Part shown: one piece after another, positions 16,029-22,713 of the stretch
Numbering within the stretch: position 1 is the stretch's first letter
Layout of the letters: each line of letters begins with the position of its first letter
Virus record (IMG/VR): IMGVR_UViG_3300036832_000364
Location: 1-39,356 of that record
Source: a virus
Length of the DNA stretch: 39,356 nucleotides
Reading direction: 5' to 3' (one strand)
The notes under the pieces: model-generated
Told to the model about the DNA's origin: nothing
Databases searched by the model: none
The model's input: the letters and a program-made list of their open reading frames with translations, nothing else
Translations under genes and position numbers: made by a program

Positions 16029-16054
16029 ATCGTCGACGTGCTGGGAGGCACAAA

Positions 16055-16630
16055 GTGACTGAAGTCGCTGAGAAGGACACCACGGAGACTGAAGCTGCCG
16101 ATGAGGCTGCGACGGACTCCACCGCAACGGACGCTGCTGCTTCCGACGTGACGCCGCCCGCAGAGGGTACGGCCAAGGCCAAGAAGCAGCGTGTGGCCAA
16201 GACCTACAAGGAGCGTTTGGACGGTGCTTTCGAAAAGGAAAACATCGTTCACAACGCATTCATTGCCATGGTCGAGCGTGAGACCGGATTCGCACCGGAT
16301 CTCAAGAGCATCATCGCTGTCTTCACGCTGTACAACGACTGGCGTGCGAGCAAGGCTGAGGATTACACCAAGGCCAAGGAGGCAGCTGACGCCGCCAAGC
16401 CCGCCAAGCCGCAAAAGGCGGACAAGGCTCCCAAGACCGTTGCGGAGGCTGACGCTGCCGAAACCGCTCTGCGGTCCAAGCTGGCCGAACTGGAAAAGGT
16501 TCGCGCCCAGCTGATGGCCAACGAGAGCGGTGAAGGCGACGACAGCGATGGTGACGCTGACGGTGAGGTTTCGGAAGTCGAAACCACAGCCGACACGGCC
16601 ACGGCCAAGAACGATGAGCCGCCATTCTAA
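16055..16630 (+). CDS. Acidic, Ala-rich protein with SSB-like C-terminal tip
   Basis: A 191-residue protein from the GTG at 16055 behind GGGAGGCACAAA. The N-terminal 45 residues are Ala/Thr/Asp-rich and disordered. A folded part spans about 50-105 (KTYKERLDGAFEKENIVHNAF ... IIAVFTLYNDWRASK). Then come an Ala/Lys helix and a long acidic tail (GEGDDSDGDADGEVSEVE) ending NDEPPF. The end resembles the acidic tip of single-strand-binding proteins that recruits partners, yet no OB fold is evident. Codons favour C and G endings. Insulated by hammerhead 5 and a long hairpin. Confidence 0.75.
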   Translation: MTEVAEKDTTETEAADEAATDSTATDAAASDVTPPAEGTAKAKKQRVAKTYKERLDGAFEKENIVHNAFIAMVERETGFAPDLKSIIAVFTLYNDWRASKAEDYTKAKEAADAAKPAKPQKADKAPKTVAEADAAETALRSKLAELEKVRAQLMANESGEGDDSDGDADGEVSEVETTADTATAKNDEPPF

Positions 16631-16640
16631 GTGGCCAAGT

Positions 16641-16686
16641 AGTAGCGCAAAAGGGTGGGTCTGCGGATCCACCCTTTTGTGCTGCT
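16641..16686 (+). terminator. Long hairpin, probable terminator or 3' stabiliser
   Basis: A 21-bp stem (16641-16661 with 16666-16686, with a few G-T pairs) and a four-base loop TGCG. The inner part is AAAAGGGTGG with CCACCCTTTT. There is no T run beyond the hairpin, but the arms place A and T tracts symmetrically, as in bidirectional terminators. It lies 10 bases after the stop and just before hammerhead 6. Confidence 0.65.
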
Positions 16687-16694
16687 CAAAAACA

Positions 16695-16751
16695 GGTCGA
16701 AACCCCAATTAAACGTTGGGGTCCACGCGTTATGCGCGTGCTGATGAGACC
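16695..16751 (+). ncRNA. Type II hammerhead ribozyme 6
   Basis: Stem II GGTC/GACC (16695-16698 with 16748-16751). GAAA at 16699-16702. Stem III CCCCAA/TTGGGG, the only copy without the CACCC start. Cleavage expected after C16723. Stem I CACGCG/CGCGTG with loop TTATG. CTGATGA at 16741-16747. Leader of 65 nt. The changed stem III keeps perfect pairing, which supports the fold. Confidence 0.95.
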
Positions 16752-16788
16752 CAGGAAGATCTCAACCAACACTCGTTAGGAGAGTATC

Positions 16789-17337
16789 ATGAACAACGAC
16801 GAAATGCCCACTGCGGCAGTTCGTTCTGCCACGGAAAAGCAGGTCAAGTTTATCAATGACCTCGCTGGGAAAAGGCAGATGTCCCCAGAGACAAAAGAGA
16901 GGCTGCTGTCAAAGCTCCCAAGCTTTGACACAAAGGTCGCCAGTGACACGATCACTTGGCTACTCCAGCAGCCCGAATTACCCAAGGAGAAATCCGGCTG
17001 GGTAGTTCCTGAGTCCATTCCCGATGGCCGTTACGCCATCGTGGTCAAGGGTGTCTACCGATTCTTTCGCATCGTGACTCGCGGTGAAGGTGAGCGCGCA
17101 AAGCGTTACGTTCAAAAGGTTTTGGGCTCACCGGGCCAGTTCCGCTATGAGCGCGTGAGCGCAGCGGAATGGCACACAGCCGTCAACGGAATCCTCCCTG
17201 ACCCCGCATTGCATTCAATGCTTTTCGGGCGTGAAGTTGGAGCCTGCGGGGTATGCGGTAGTCCGCTAACCGACCCTGAGTCAATTCGATTGGGAATTGG
17301 CCCAGTGTGTCGAGCCAAGATGGATTGGTGGGTATAA
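16789..17337 (+). CDS. DUF6011-like protein with zinc-finger C-terminus
   Basis: A 182-residue protein; ATG at 16789 after TAGGAGAGTATC. The opening TEKQVKFINDLAGKRQM and the C-terminal GACGVCGSPLTDPESIRLGIGPVC form the layout I know for phage DUF6011-type proteins: a helical 'T-xKQ-xxxI-xxL' start and a CxxC ... C metal site with the GIGPVC ending. The middle (DGRYAIVVKGVYRFFRIV) is a beta module. Function of the family is not established; nucleic-acid binding is likely. Between hammerheads 6 and 7. Confidence 0.8.
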   Translation: MNNDEMPTAAVRSATEKQVKFINDLAGKRQMSPETKERLLSKLPSFDTKVASDTITWLLQQPELPKEKSGWVVPESIPDGRYAIVVKGVYRFFRIVTRGEGERAKRYVQKVLGSPGQFRYERVSAAEWHTAVNGILPDPALHSMLFGREVGACGVCGSPLTDPESIRLGIGPVCRAKMDWWV

Positions 17338-17340
17338 CAA

Positions 17341-17397
17341 GGTCGAAACACCCATGAATAATGGGTGTCTGCACGTAACTCGTGCACTGATGAGACC
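17341..17397 (+). ncRNA. Type II hammerhead ribozyme 7
   Basis: Stem II GGTC/GACC (17341-17344 with 17394-17397). GAAA at 17345-17348. Stem III CACCCAT/ATGGGTG with loop GAATA. Cleavage expected after C17369. Stem I TGCACG/CGTGCA with loop TAACT. CTGATGA at 17387-17393. Leader of 57 nt. Stem III and its loop are identical to those of copy 9, while stem I differs. Confidence 0.96.
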
Positions 17398-17426
17398 AGC
17401 AAGTCTTACGACGAATGGAGAGTATC

Positions 17427-17678
17427 GTGGACGAAAAGGCCATAAAGGAATGGCTTTTGAATTATGCCTGGCTGGGCGATGCTGATTACCAGCGTCAAGA
17501 AGTCGAGTGCATAATGTCCCAGGATGACTGGAAGTACATCGATGCCATGACCGAGCACTATGCGGGAATGGCTGAGGTGCCTGGACCGGAGGCAGTAGCA
17601 AGTGCCAATGGCTTTGCGCTGTCGAGCCTATACGAATGTCATGATGCACCACACATTGCGACGTGCCCCCATGCCTGA
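17427..17678 (+). CDS. 83-residue hypothetical protein
   Basis: I start it at the GTG 17427, which follows GGAGAGTATC at the same spacing as the ATG of neighbouring genes. The ATG 12 bases upstream lies inside that ribosome site. The protein is acidic and helical (DEKAIKEWLLNYAWLGDADYQRQEVECIM) with a Cys/His pair at its end (YECHDAPHIATCPHA). Unknown function. Its end overlaps the next small gene, with no ribozyme between them, so the two would share one message. Confidence 0.7.
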   Translation: MDEKAIKEWLLNYAWLGDADYQRQEVECIMSQDDWKYIDAMTEHYAGMAEVPGPEAVASANGFALSSLYECHDAPHIATCPHA

Positions 17679-17844
17679 GGAAAGACTCCCACGCATCGTC
17701 CGTCCGTTGTGTAAGCATTGTCGCGGTCGTGTATACCACGCGGCCAAAAGCCACAAGCATTACACGCACATGGACAAGACGTCGTGTGAGTACCGTCGCA
17801 TTGAAGGTTCGCAAATCGAAATGGAGACGCTAGTTTGGCAATGA
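17671..17844 (+). CDS. 57-residue basic protein with CKHC motif
   Basis: Start uncertain: the ATG at 17671 overlaps the previous stop (ATGCCTGA), while the ATG at 17641 is the other choice; neither has a clear ribosome site, which suggests translational coupling. The protein is basic and contains LCKHCRGRVYHAAKSHKHY and a later Cys, compatible with a small zinc knuckle. It ends just before hammerhead 8. No family recognised. Confidence 0.6.
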   Translation: MPEERLPRIVRPLCKHCRGRVYHAAKSHKHYTHMDKTSCEYRRIEGSQIEMETLVWQ

Positions 17845-17846
17845 CA

Positions 17847-17914
17847 GGTCGAAACACCCATGAAAGTGTTGTAAACATGGGTGTCCATGGCTAAATGGCC
17901 ATGCTGATGAGACC
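17847..17914 (+). ncRNA. Type II hammerhead ribozyme 8
   Basis: Stem II GGTC/GACC (17847-17850 with 17911-17914). GAAA at 17851-17854. Stem III CACCCATG/CATGGGTG with a 13-base loop. Cleavage expected after C17885. Stem I CATGGC/GCCATG with loop TAAATG. CTGATGA at 17904-17910. Leader of 57 nt. Confidence 0.95.
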
Positions 17915-17942
17915 AGAACGTTCTCAATGTTAGGAGAGTATC

Positions 17943-18293
17943 ATGACCATGTCCGACGCCAACGCCAAGGCTATGAAGAGTGCTAAGCCCATGTCTTTGG
18001 GCTACACCAAGCCCAGTAAGCGCACGCCGCTTGCGATGATGGTGGAGGTGGCGATGTTCACGATTGTCGTGTTCACCGTCATCGGCGTTATCGCTGGGAT
18101 CGCAATTGCGGCCCACACGGAGCACCACAGTGATGGCTCAGGTTATCTTGCCACTACTGTGACCACGCATCCGACTGGCGGGCTGGGCGCTGTGATCATC
18201 ATCGCATCGCTTGTGCAGGCAGTGTTTGGAACACTGTTTGTCTTCGCTTGTGATGCTATCGGCCAGATGCGAGACGCCAAGGTCAAGAAGTAG
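17943..18293 (+). CDS. Two-pass membrane protein
   Basis: A 116-residue protein; ATG at 17943 after TAGGAGAGTATC. A polar Ala/Lys-rich N-terminal 30 residues precedes two hydrophobic helices: about 32-58 (MMVEVAMFTIVVFTVIGVIAGIAIAA) and about 82-107 (GGLGAVIIIASLVQAVFGTLFVFACDAI). The loop between has His and Gly residues and the C-terminus is basic. It may alter the host membrane (for example superinfection exclusion), but that is only a guess. Hammerheads flank it. Confidence 0.75.
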   Translation: MTMSDANAKAMKSAKPMSLGYTKPSKRTPLAMMVEVAMFTIVVFTVIGVIAGIAIAAHTEHHSDGSGYLATTVTTHPTGGLGAVIIIASLVQAVFGTLFVFACDAIGQMRDAKVKK

Positions 18294-18349
18294 GACGAAA
18301 CACCCATGAATAATGGGTGTCGCAGCGTAAAGCGCTGCCTGATGAGTCC
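18293..18349 (+). ncRNA. Type II hammerhead ribozyme 9 (compensatory stem II)
   Basis: Stem II is GGAC/GTCC (18293-18296 with 18346-18349), a double change from GGTC/GACC that keeps pairing. GAAA at 18297-18300. Stem III CACCCAT/ATGGGTG with loop GAATA. Cleavage expected after C18321. Stem I GCAGCG/CGCTGC with loop TAAAG. CTGATGA at 18339-18345. Its first base is the last base of the upstream TAG stop. Leader of 62 nt. Confidence 0.96.
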
Positions 18350-18383
18350 CAGTTTGGATTTCGAAAAAGGAATGGAGAGTAAC

Positions 18384-18635
18384 ATGAGCGACAACATCCA
18401 GACAATTGATCTGGATTGCCCACCTGGCGGAATTCGCCCAGGCAATTTGATCAAGGGTGTCATCGACGGACTCGGCATTGAGCCGATCACATTCGATGTC
18501 ACACCATTCTTTGGCAATGCGGAGTATGCATTTCGCATTCCGAAAGATGAGTGGGTCGCCAAGTATCAGCCAACAATCAAGGAGCGCATTACTGCGCTCT
18601 ACAACAGCGGCACAATCCGTTACGGCAGTTGGTGA
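18384..18635 (+). CDS. 83-residue hypothetical protein
   Basis: ATG at 18384 after GGAGAGTAAC; in-frame starts further upstream lie inside the ribozyme and are not used. The protein (MSDNIQTIDLDCPPGGIRPG ... VTPFFGNAEYAFRIPKDEW) has a small mixed alpha/beta look with a Pro/Gly-rich start and a C-terminal helix. No motif recognised. Between hammerheads 9 and 10. Confidence 0.7.
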   Translation: MSDNIQTIDLDCPPGGIRPGNLIKGVIDGLGIEPITFDVTPFFGNAEYAFRIPKDEWVAKYQPTIKERITALYNSGTIRYGSW

Positions 18636-18641
18636 GTTGAA

Positions 18642-18698
18642 GGTCGAAACACCCAATTTTATTGGGTGTCTACAGCTCAATGCTGTACTGATGAGACC
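18642..18698 (+). ncRNA. Type II hammerhead ribozyme 10
   Basis: Stem II GGTC/GACC (18642-18645 with 18695-18698). GAAA at 18646-18649. Stem III CACCCAAT/ATTGGGTG with loop TTT. Cleavage expected after C18670. Stem I TACAGC/GCTGTA with loop TCAAT. CTGATGA at 18688-18694. Leader of 57 nt. Confidence 0.96.
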
Positions 18699-18727
18699 AG
18701 AGAGTCTTGGACGATTGGAGAGAATCA

Positions 18728-18988
18728 ATGGACAGTCCACTGCGGGTGGAAGGTCTGAAGGTGGACCGTATGTACCGCATCATCTATCGAATTCCAACTG
18801 ATAGGTTGGCTCGGCAGATGATTGCCAAGTACATGGGTCAGGAAGACAGCGCAGACTCGCTGTTCTTCAACCTGCGGCCGATTGCCGGCACGCAAGCAGT
18901 CAAGATCGAATATATCCAGCAACTCTGGGAGACCGATCAAACCGTTGCTGCGCCGACAATCTACCGTGGTGAAACGCGGGTGTATTGA
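18728..18988 (+). CDS. 86-residue hypothetical protein
   Basis: ATG at 18728 after TTGGAGAGAATCA. The protein is mixed alpha/beta (VEGLKVDRMYRIIYRIPTDRLARQM ... QAVKIEYIQQLWET) and soluble. No known family. Its stop shares a base with the ATG of the next gene, so the pair is translated from the message released by hammerhead 10. Confidence 0.7.
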   Translation: MDSPLRVEGLKVDRMYRIIYRIPTDRLARQMIAKYMGQEDSADSLFFNLRPIAGTQAVKIEYIQQLWETDQTVAAPTIYRGETRVY

Positions 18989-19179
18989 TGCTATTCGTGA
19001 GCTCATTGCGCCCAAAGAAATTGCACTATGACAATTGTAGCCATTTCAAAGATGGCGACAAGGTCATTGGTACGCGTCGTGCGACGATGCGTGAGCGAAT
19101 TATTTGCGTGATGTGCCGTGATTGCCAAGATCGTGGCGCACGTGCGATTTCGCGAATCGAAAACAACGATTGGAGTTGA
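18988..19179 (+). CDS. 63-residue Cys-rich small protein
   Basis: I use the ATG at 18988, which overlaps the previous TGA; a TTG one codon earlier is less likely. The body has HYDNCSHFKDGDKV and later CVMCRDCQDRG, so four cysteines and two histidines are spaced as in a small zinc ribbon. Basic overall. Unknown function; it lies directly before hammerhead 11. Confidence 0.7.
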   Translation: MLFVSSLRPKKLHYDNCSHFKDGDKVIGTRRATMRERIICVMCRDCQDRGARAISRIENNDWS

Positions 19180-19185
19180 TGAACA

Positions 19186-19242
19186 GGACGAAACACCCAC
19201 TAAACGTGGGTGTCTGCAGCTATCTGCTGCACTGATGAGTCC
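19186..19242 (+). ncRNA. Type II hammerhead ribozyme 11 (compensatory stem II)
   Basis: Stem II GGAC/GTCC (19186-19189 with 19239-19242), again the paired double change. GAAA at 19190-19193. Stem III CACCCAC/GTGGGTG with loop TAAAC. Cleavage expected after C19214. Stem I TGCAGC/GCTGCA with loop TATCT. CTGATGA at 19232-19238. Leader of 61 nt before the helicase gene. Last ribozyme of the array. Confidence 0.96.
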
Positions 19243-19275
19243 ATCAGTTTCGACAATAGAAATGAGGAGAGTAAC

Positions 19276-21144
19276 ATGGAAGAACTGGATCCAGAGAAAA
19301 CATATCTGTATCTAGTGGACGGTGAGATTCTGGCCAAAACACCATATGGTAATCGCTACATCATAAGAACTGTGGTGGGCGGCCAATGGGATGCTGAAAG
19401 AAAGGTTTGGCACATTGGCCTCACATTGAGCAATTGTCATGAATTGCGAAAGCAATTCGGTGATGATCTTGTGGTTGGACCACAATTGTTCAAGTGGGCT
19501 AGGCAGCAGATTGTCAAAGACAACGAGCTACAAACCTTGATTTCAAAGGAAAGCCACGATCTCACTCGTGTGCCTCTTTCACACCAAGTATTAGATCAAG
19601 CAATGAGCAATCGCACCTATCAACAGGTTGCGGCTGCTTTCATTGCCAAGCAGCGAAATGCGCTCATTGCGCACGAGCCTGGCTTGGGCAAGACGCTTGA
19701 GGCTATTGCGGGGTTGATCGAGGGCAATTGCTGGCAAGGCATGATCTTGATTACTGCCCCACTGACTTCATTGAGGCCAGTTTGGGAAAAGGAATTGAAG
19801 CATTGGGCACCAGACGCACACGTTGTGATCGGTGTGCCTCAGCGTGGAGATTCCGCAGCTACTCGGATTGCGCTTCAAGAGGAATTCTTGGAGCACTATG
19901 CCGCCAATCTCACGCAGCCTCACATTCTGGTTATCAACCCAGAAATGATGCGTGAGCGCAAGGAGAAGGGTTCAACTGACACCTACCCCGCATTCCCATT
20001 GTTACAAGCAGTTTCCTGGCAAGGGATTGTGTGTGACGAGAGTCACCGCTATCTCTCAGGAATTCGATCATCGAAATCCATGACACAAACAGGTCGTGGA
20101 CTGATGAGCTTGAAGCTTGCTGACAATGGAATCAAAATTGCAATGTCGGGTACTCCAATGCGTGGAAAAGCCAGCAATTTATGGGGAACGCTTCACTGGC
20201 TGTTCCCCAAGGAATACACGTCATTCTGGTCATGGGCTGAAGCTTACTTTTGGGTCAGCCGTGGTTGGGGTGGGTCCCACAATGTTGGCGAAATGAAGGC
20301 TCACCGTAAGGATGACTTCTACAAGTCACTTGACGGTGTCATGCTTCGCAAAACGAAAGCAGAGGTGGCGAAGGATTTGCCGCCAAAACTGCGGCTTGAC
20401 GTTTACTGCGACATGACTGAGCTTCAGGAGCGAATGTATCGCCAGATGGAAGCTGCTGCAATCGCTGAGATTGAAGGCCTGGAGGGTGAGGACAACAACC
20501 TAACGGCCATCGGCATTCTTGCCATTATGACGAGGCTGAAGCAATTCGCCAACTGCACGATGCGGAATGTCGGCGTTGACGGTATCTCGGCAAAAGCACA
20601 ATTCGATCCGATGCACAGTGGTAAGTGTGCTGTGATCCAGGAAATGCTGGAGGAACGAGGCATTGCGGGCGATGACCGTGAGGGTGACGGCAAGATCGTG
20701 ATTGCTTCGCAGTTCACGCAGTTGATTGACTCGCTGGAAGAATTCCTTGCGAGCATTGACGTTCCGACGATGAAGATCACCGGTGCGGTGCGTGAGCGTG
20801 ACCGTGTTTCGATTACCGAAAAGTTCCAGGCTGAAGGTGGACCGCGCGTGCTGTTGATGAACACGACAGCAGGTGGAGTAGCGATCACACTTGATGCTCA
20901 CTGCGATGAGCTCATCATTGTCGATGAGACCTGGACACCGGATGATCAGGAGCAGCTGGAAGATCGCATTCACCGGGTGAGTCGCATTCACCAGGTGACG
21001 ATTTATCGGATGTATGCCAAGGACACGATTGATGAATACATCAAGAGTCGCACCTTGGAAAAGGACACAATCCAAAAGGAAATCCTGGATGGCCGTCGTG
21101 GAGTTGAGAACATTATCACGGGCATTACATCCTGCATCCGATGA
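19276..21144 (+). CDS. SNF2-type superfamily 2 helicase
   Basis: A 622-residue ATP-dependent DNA translocase; ATG at 19276 after GAGGAGAGTAAC. Motif I HEPGLGKTLEA near residue 135, motif II DESH at about 254, SGTPMRGKASNLWGTL as motif III, ASQFTQLIDSL as motif IV, TTAGGVAITLDAHCDELIIVDE as motif V and QLEDRIHRVSRI near 565 as motif VI. Such helicases in phages act in replication or recombination. An N-terminal region of about 110 residues precedes the helicase core (GGQWDAERKVWHI resembles a HARP-like or substrate module). It ends the ribozyme-separated block and is followed by a terminator. Confidence 0.93.
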   Translation: MEELDPEKTYLYLVDGEILAKTPYGNRYIIRTVVGGQWDAERKVWHIGLTLSNCHELRKQFGDDLVVGPQLFKWARQQIVKDNELQTLISKESHDLTRVPLSHQVLDQAMSNRTYQQVAAAFIAKQRNALIAHEPGLGKTLEAIAGLIEGNCWQGMILITAPLTSLRPVWEKELKHWAPDAHVVIGVPQRGDSAATRIALQEEFLEHYAANLTQPHILVINPEMMRERKEKGSTDTYPAFPLLQAVSWQGIVCDESHRYLSGIRSSKSMTQTGRGLMSLKLADNGIKIAMSGTPMRGKASNLWGTLHWLFPKEYTSFWSWAEAYFWVSRGWGGSHNVGEMKAHRKDDFYKSLDGVMLRKTKAEVAKDLPPKLRLDVYCDMTELQERMYRQMEAAAIAEIEGLEGEDNNLTAIGILAIMTRLKQFANCTMRNVGVDGISAKAQFDPMHSGKCAVIQEMLEERGIAGDDREGDGKIVIASQFTQLIDSLEEFLASIDVPTMKITGAVRERDRVSITEKFQAEGGPRVLLMNTTAGGVAITLDAHCDELIIVDETWTPDDQEQLEDRIHRVSRIHQVTIYRMYAKDTIDEYIKSRTLEKDTIQKEILDGRRGVENIITGITSCIR

Positions 21145-21167
21145 GCTCGAATGAGAAGAATCATGAC

Positions 21168-21203
21168 AAAAGAGTGCCGGCCAAATGTGCTGGCATTCTT
21201 TTT
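21168..21203 (+). terminator. Rho-independent terminator
   Basis: A 14-bp stem with a seven-base loop (21168-21181 with 21189-21202, two or three G-T pairs) runs into TTCTTTTT. It lies 23 bases after the helicase stop, in the + direction, and closes the ribozyme block. Confidence 0.8.
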
Positions 21204-21415
21204 GGCCACATTGTCTACTATTCCTATAGGCAAGCAGGAACCGTTGTAATACAAGGCTTTTCACTGGATTTCTGTTTTCGAAATTCGAAAACACACCGGC
21301 ATACAGGCCGATATTCGATTATTTCTAATCGTATTTTCGAATAAAACGCGAGTAAGATCGAACGTAAGACCGATTTATTTCGAAAATCGAATTCAGTGAG
21401 GGAGAGTAATCACCA
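21204..21415 (+). promoter_or_regulatory. Leader region of the replication operon
   Basis: About 210 AT-richer bases between the terminator and the next gene. They contain an 8-bp inverted repeat TTTTCGAA/TTCGAAAA (21275-21291) and a CGATTA/TAATCG hairpin near 21316-21331. The ribosome site GGGAGAG comes before the ATG at 21416. A new promoter is likely here since a terminator precedes it, but I cannot assign -35 and -10 boxes. No hammerhead core is present. Confidence 0.5.
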
Positions 21416-21592
21416 ATGATTTCCAAGAGGCTCACCACAGAGCAGCTATCAAGATTGGAATTGTTCAAGCGAATGATGCCTGACTTTGGTCGCAGTCTGG
21501 ATGGCTCAGACTTCGTCATTATCATGGACTATGTCATGACAGGTGTTCTGAATTCGAAAGCGCTGTCCTGGGAATGGGAGCTGACTGCATAA
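21416..21592 (+). CDS. 58-residue hypothetical protein
   Basis: ATG at 21416 preceded by GGGAGAGTAATCACC. An all-helical small protein (KRLTTEQLSRLELFKRMMPDFG ... WEWELTA), acidic at its end. Its stop and the next start share bases (TAATG), which opens the overlapped operon. No family recognised. Confidence 0.65.
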   Translation: MISKRLTTEQLSRLELFKRMMPDFGRSLDGSDFVIIMDYVMTGVLNSKALSWEWELTA

Positions 21593-21933
21593 TGGCGCGC
21601 ACCACACGCAAGCTGAAGTCAGTTCCGACACCGAAAATCGAAACGGTGATCAAGGGACTCGACAAGAATTTCCTGTTTTGCCGATCAATGGGCCACAATT
21701 GGGCACCATACACGGTTTACAAAGAAGGTCGACTGTTTGAGTCGATCTTGCACTGCAGCCGTTGTGATGGCTATCGACACCAGTACATTACGCTGGCCGG
21801 CAAGATCGCCAAGTGCTGGTACACATATGCCGCAGGCTATCTCATTGCGGGGTGGGGCCAGATGTCGGCTGACGATCGTGCCAAGATCCGATTGGCCGCA
21901 ATCATGATGATGATGGAAGAGGCAGCAGCGTGA
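21592..21933 (+). CDS. 113-residue protein with CSRCD zinc-ribbon-like motif
   Basis: I start it at 21592 (TAATG overlap) rather than at an ATG 18 bases upstream inside the previous gene. A basic start is followed by LFCRSMGHNWAPYTVY and ILHCSRCDGYRHQYI: with the first Cys/His pair and the CxxC this forms a plausible zinc-binding unit. The C-terminal helix is Met-rich (AAIMMMMEEAAA). A short protein of this layout is common in actinophage early regions. Function unknown. Confidence 0.72.
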   Translation: MARTTRKLKSVPTPKIETVIKGLDKNFLFCRSMGHNWAPYTVYKEGRLFESILHCSRCDGYRHQYITLAGKIAKCWYTYAAGYLIAGWGQMSADDRAKIRLAAIMMMMEEAAA

Positions 21934-22106
21934 CTTCTGAAATCGAAGTCCCCAGGGACATCAAGCCAAGGGTCGGCAATTGCGAGGTGTGCATGCGCAC
22001 CAACCAGCCGATCCATCGATATTACATGGTTGGCCAGTGGCGTCAGATTTGTGTTGATGCCTACTCATGCATGACTGTTTATCGCAAGGCAATGGCTGGA
22101 AAATGA
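21930..22106 (+). CDS. 58-residue CEVC-containing protein
   Basis: GTG start in a GTGA overlap with the previous gene. Sequence has GNCEVCMRTNQPIHRYY and ICVDAYSCMTVYRK, two cysteine pairs spaced like a small zinc ribbon. Ends in an ATGA overlap. The double overlap and Cys spacing support it being real although it is short. Confidence 0.65.
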   Translation: MTSEIEVPRDIKPRVGNCEVCMRTNQPIHRYYMVGQWRQICVDAYSCMTVYRKAMAGK

Positions 22107-22303
22107 GCTCTCATCGTCGTCGGCTATGGGTCAGCAAAGGCGTGATCCATAGCAGTCGCATCTGCCGCTTTACACAACCCCGCAAGGACAGTGCCAGAAT
22201 CTTTCTCACCAACAATGAACTCGTGATTGCTTATGAGCGTGGACAAGTATGCCCTTGCGCCCATGGCTATGTGCGGTCGAATAAGATTGGGAGAGACGCA
22301 TGA
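22103..22303 (+). CDS. 66-residue basic hypothetical protein
   Basis: ATG at 22103 overlaps the previous stop. The protein is basic and Arg-rich (SSHRRRLWVSKGVIHSSRICRF), with QVCPCAHGYV near the C-terminus, giving a Cys-x-Cys-x-His cluster. No family assigned. Followed by an ATGA junction. Confidence 0.65.
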   Translation: MSSHRRRLWVSKGVIHSSRICRFTQPRKDSARIFLTNNELVIAYERGQVCPCAHGYVRSNKIGRDA

Positions 22304-22713
22304 CAGACAAGCCTGAGTTCACGCCAATTGTCATTGGCTTCGACAACATAGATGACTTGTTTGCATTCATGGCTTCCAATCGCCAAGCAGCGATTGCTGC
22401 GATGACACCAGAGCAGCAAGCAATTACATATGGCTGCTTTTGGATGCGCACTGACAGCTCTCCAATGTTTGGCTATGTGATGACGCTCGCTGAGATTGAA
22501 GCAGCTGAGCGCAACGCTGGCAGCGAGGATGATGAGCTTGAAGCCACCATACGAAATATGGAGGCTAATCATGATGATGGCTATCGCTTTGGCTGGGTTT
22601 ACAGCATTGTAACGCCAGATGGTGAACTTGGCACCACACACTGTTCGACCATGATGCCGATTTCTGAAATCGAATTTCTTGCAGCCAGAGACGCTGGCTG
22701 GAAGCTATCATGA
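22300..22713 (+). CDS. 137-residue hypothetical protein
   Basis: ATG at 22300 with AGATTGGGAGAGACGC upstream. An acidic soluble protein whose first half is helical (NIDDLFAFMASNRQAAIAAMTPEQQ). The second half has GWVYSIVTPDGELGTTHCSTMMPISEIEFLA, a beta-rich part. No catalytic motif recognised. ATGA overlap with the next gene. Confidence 0.65.
   Translation: MTDKPEFTPIVIGFDNIDDLFAFMASNRQAAIAAMTPEQQAITYGCFWMRTDSSPMFGYVMTLAEIEAAERNAGSEDDELEATIRNMEANHDDGYRFGWVYSIVTPDGELGTTHCSTMMPISEIEFLAARDAGWKLS

Noticed and set aside
14427-19242. CRISPR array or simple intergenic repeats
   Set aside because: The repeats are separated by protein genes of different length, vary in stem sequence with compensation, and follow the hammerhead core exactly; there are no spacers of uniform size.
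20090-20115. CTGATGA in GGTCGTGGACTGATGAGC as a further hammerhead
   Set aside because: It lies within the SNF2 helicase coding sequence and lacks a matching GAAA, stem III and stem I.
21204-21415. Twelfth ribozyme before the replication operon
   Set aside because: Hairpins are present but no CTGANGA core or UC site in the right order was found.
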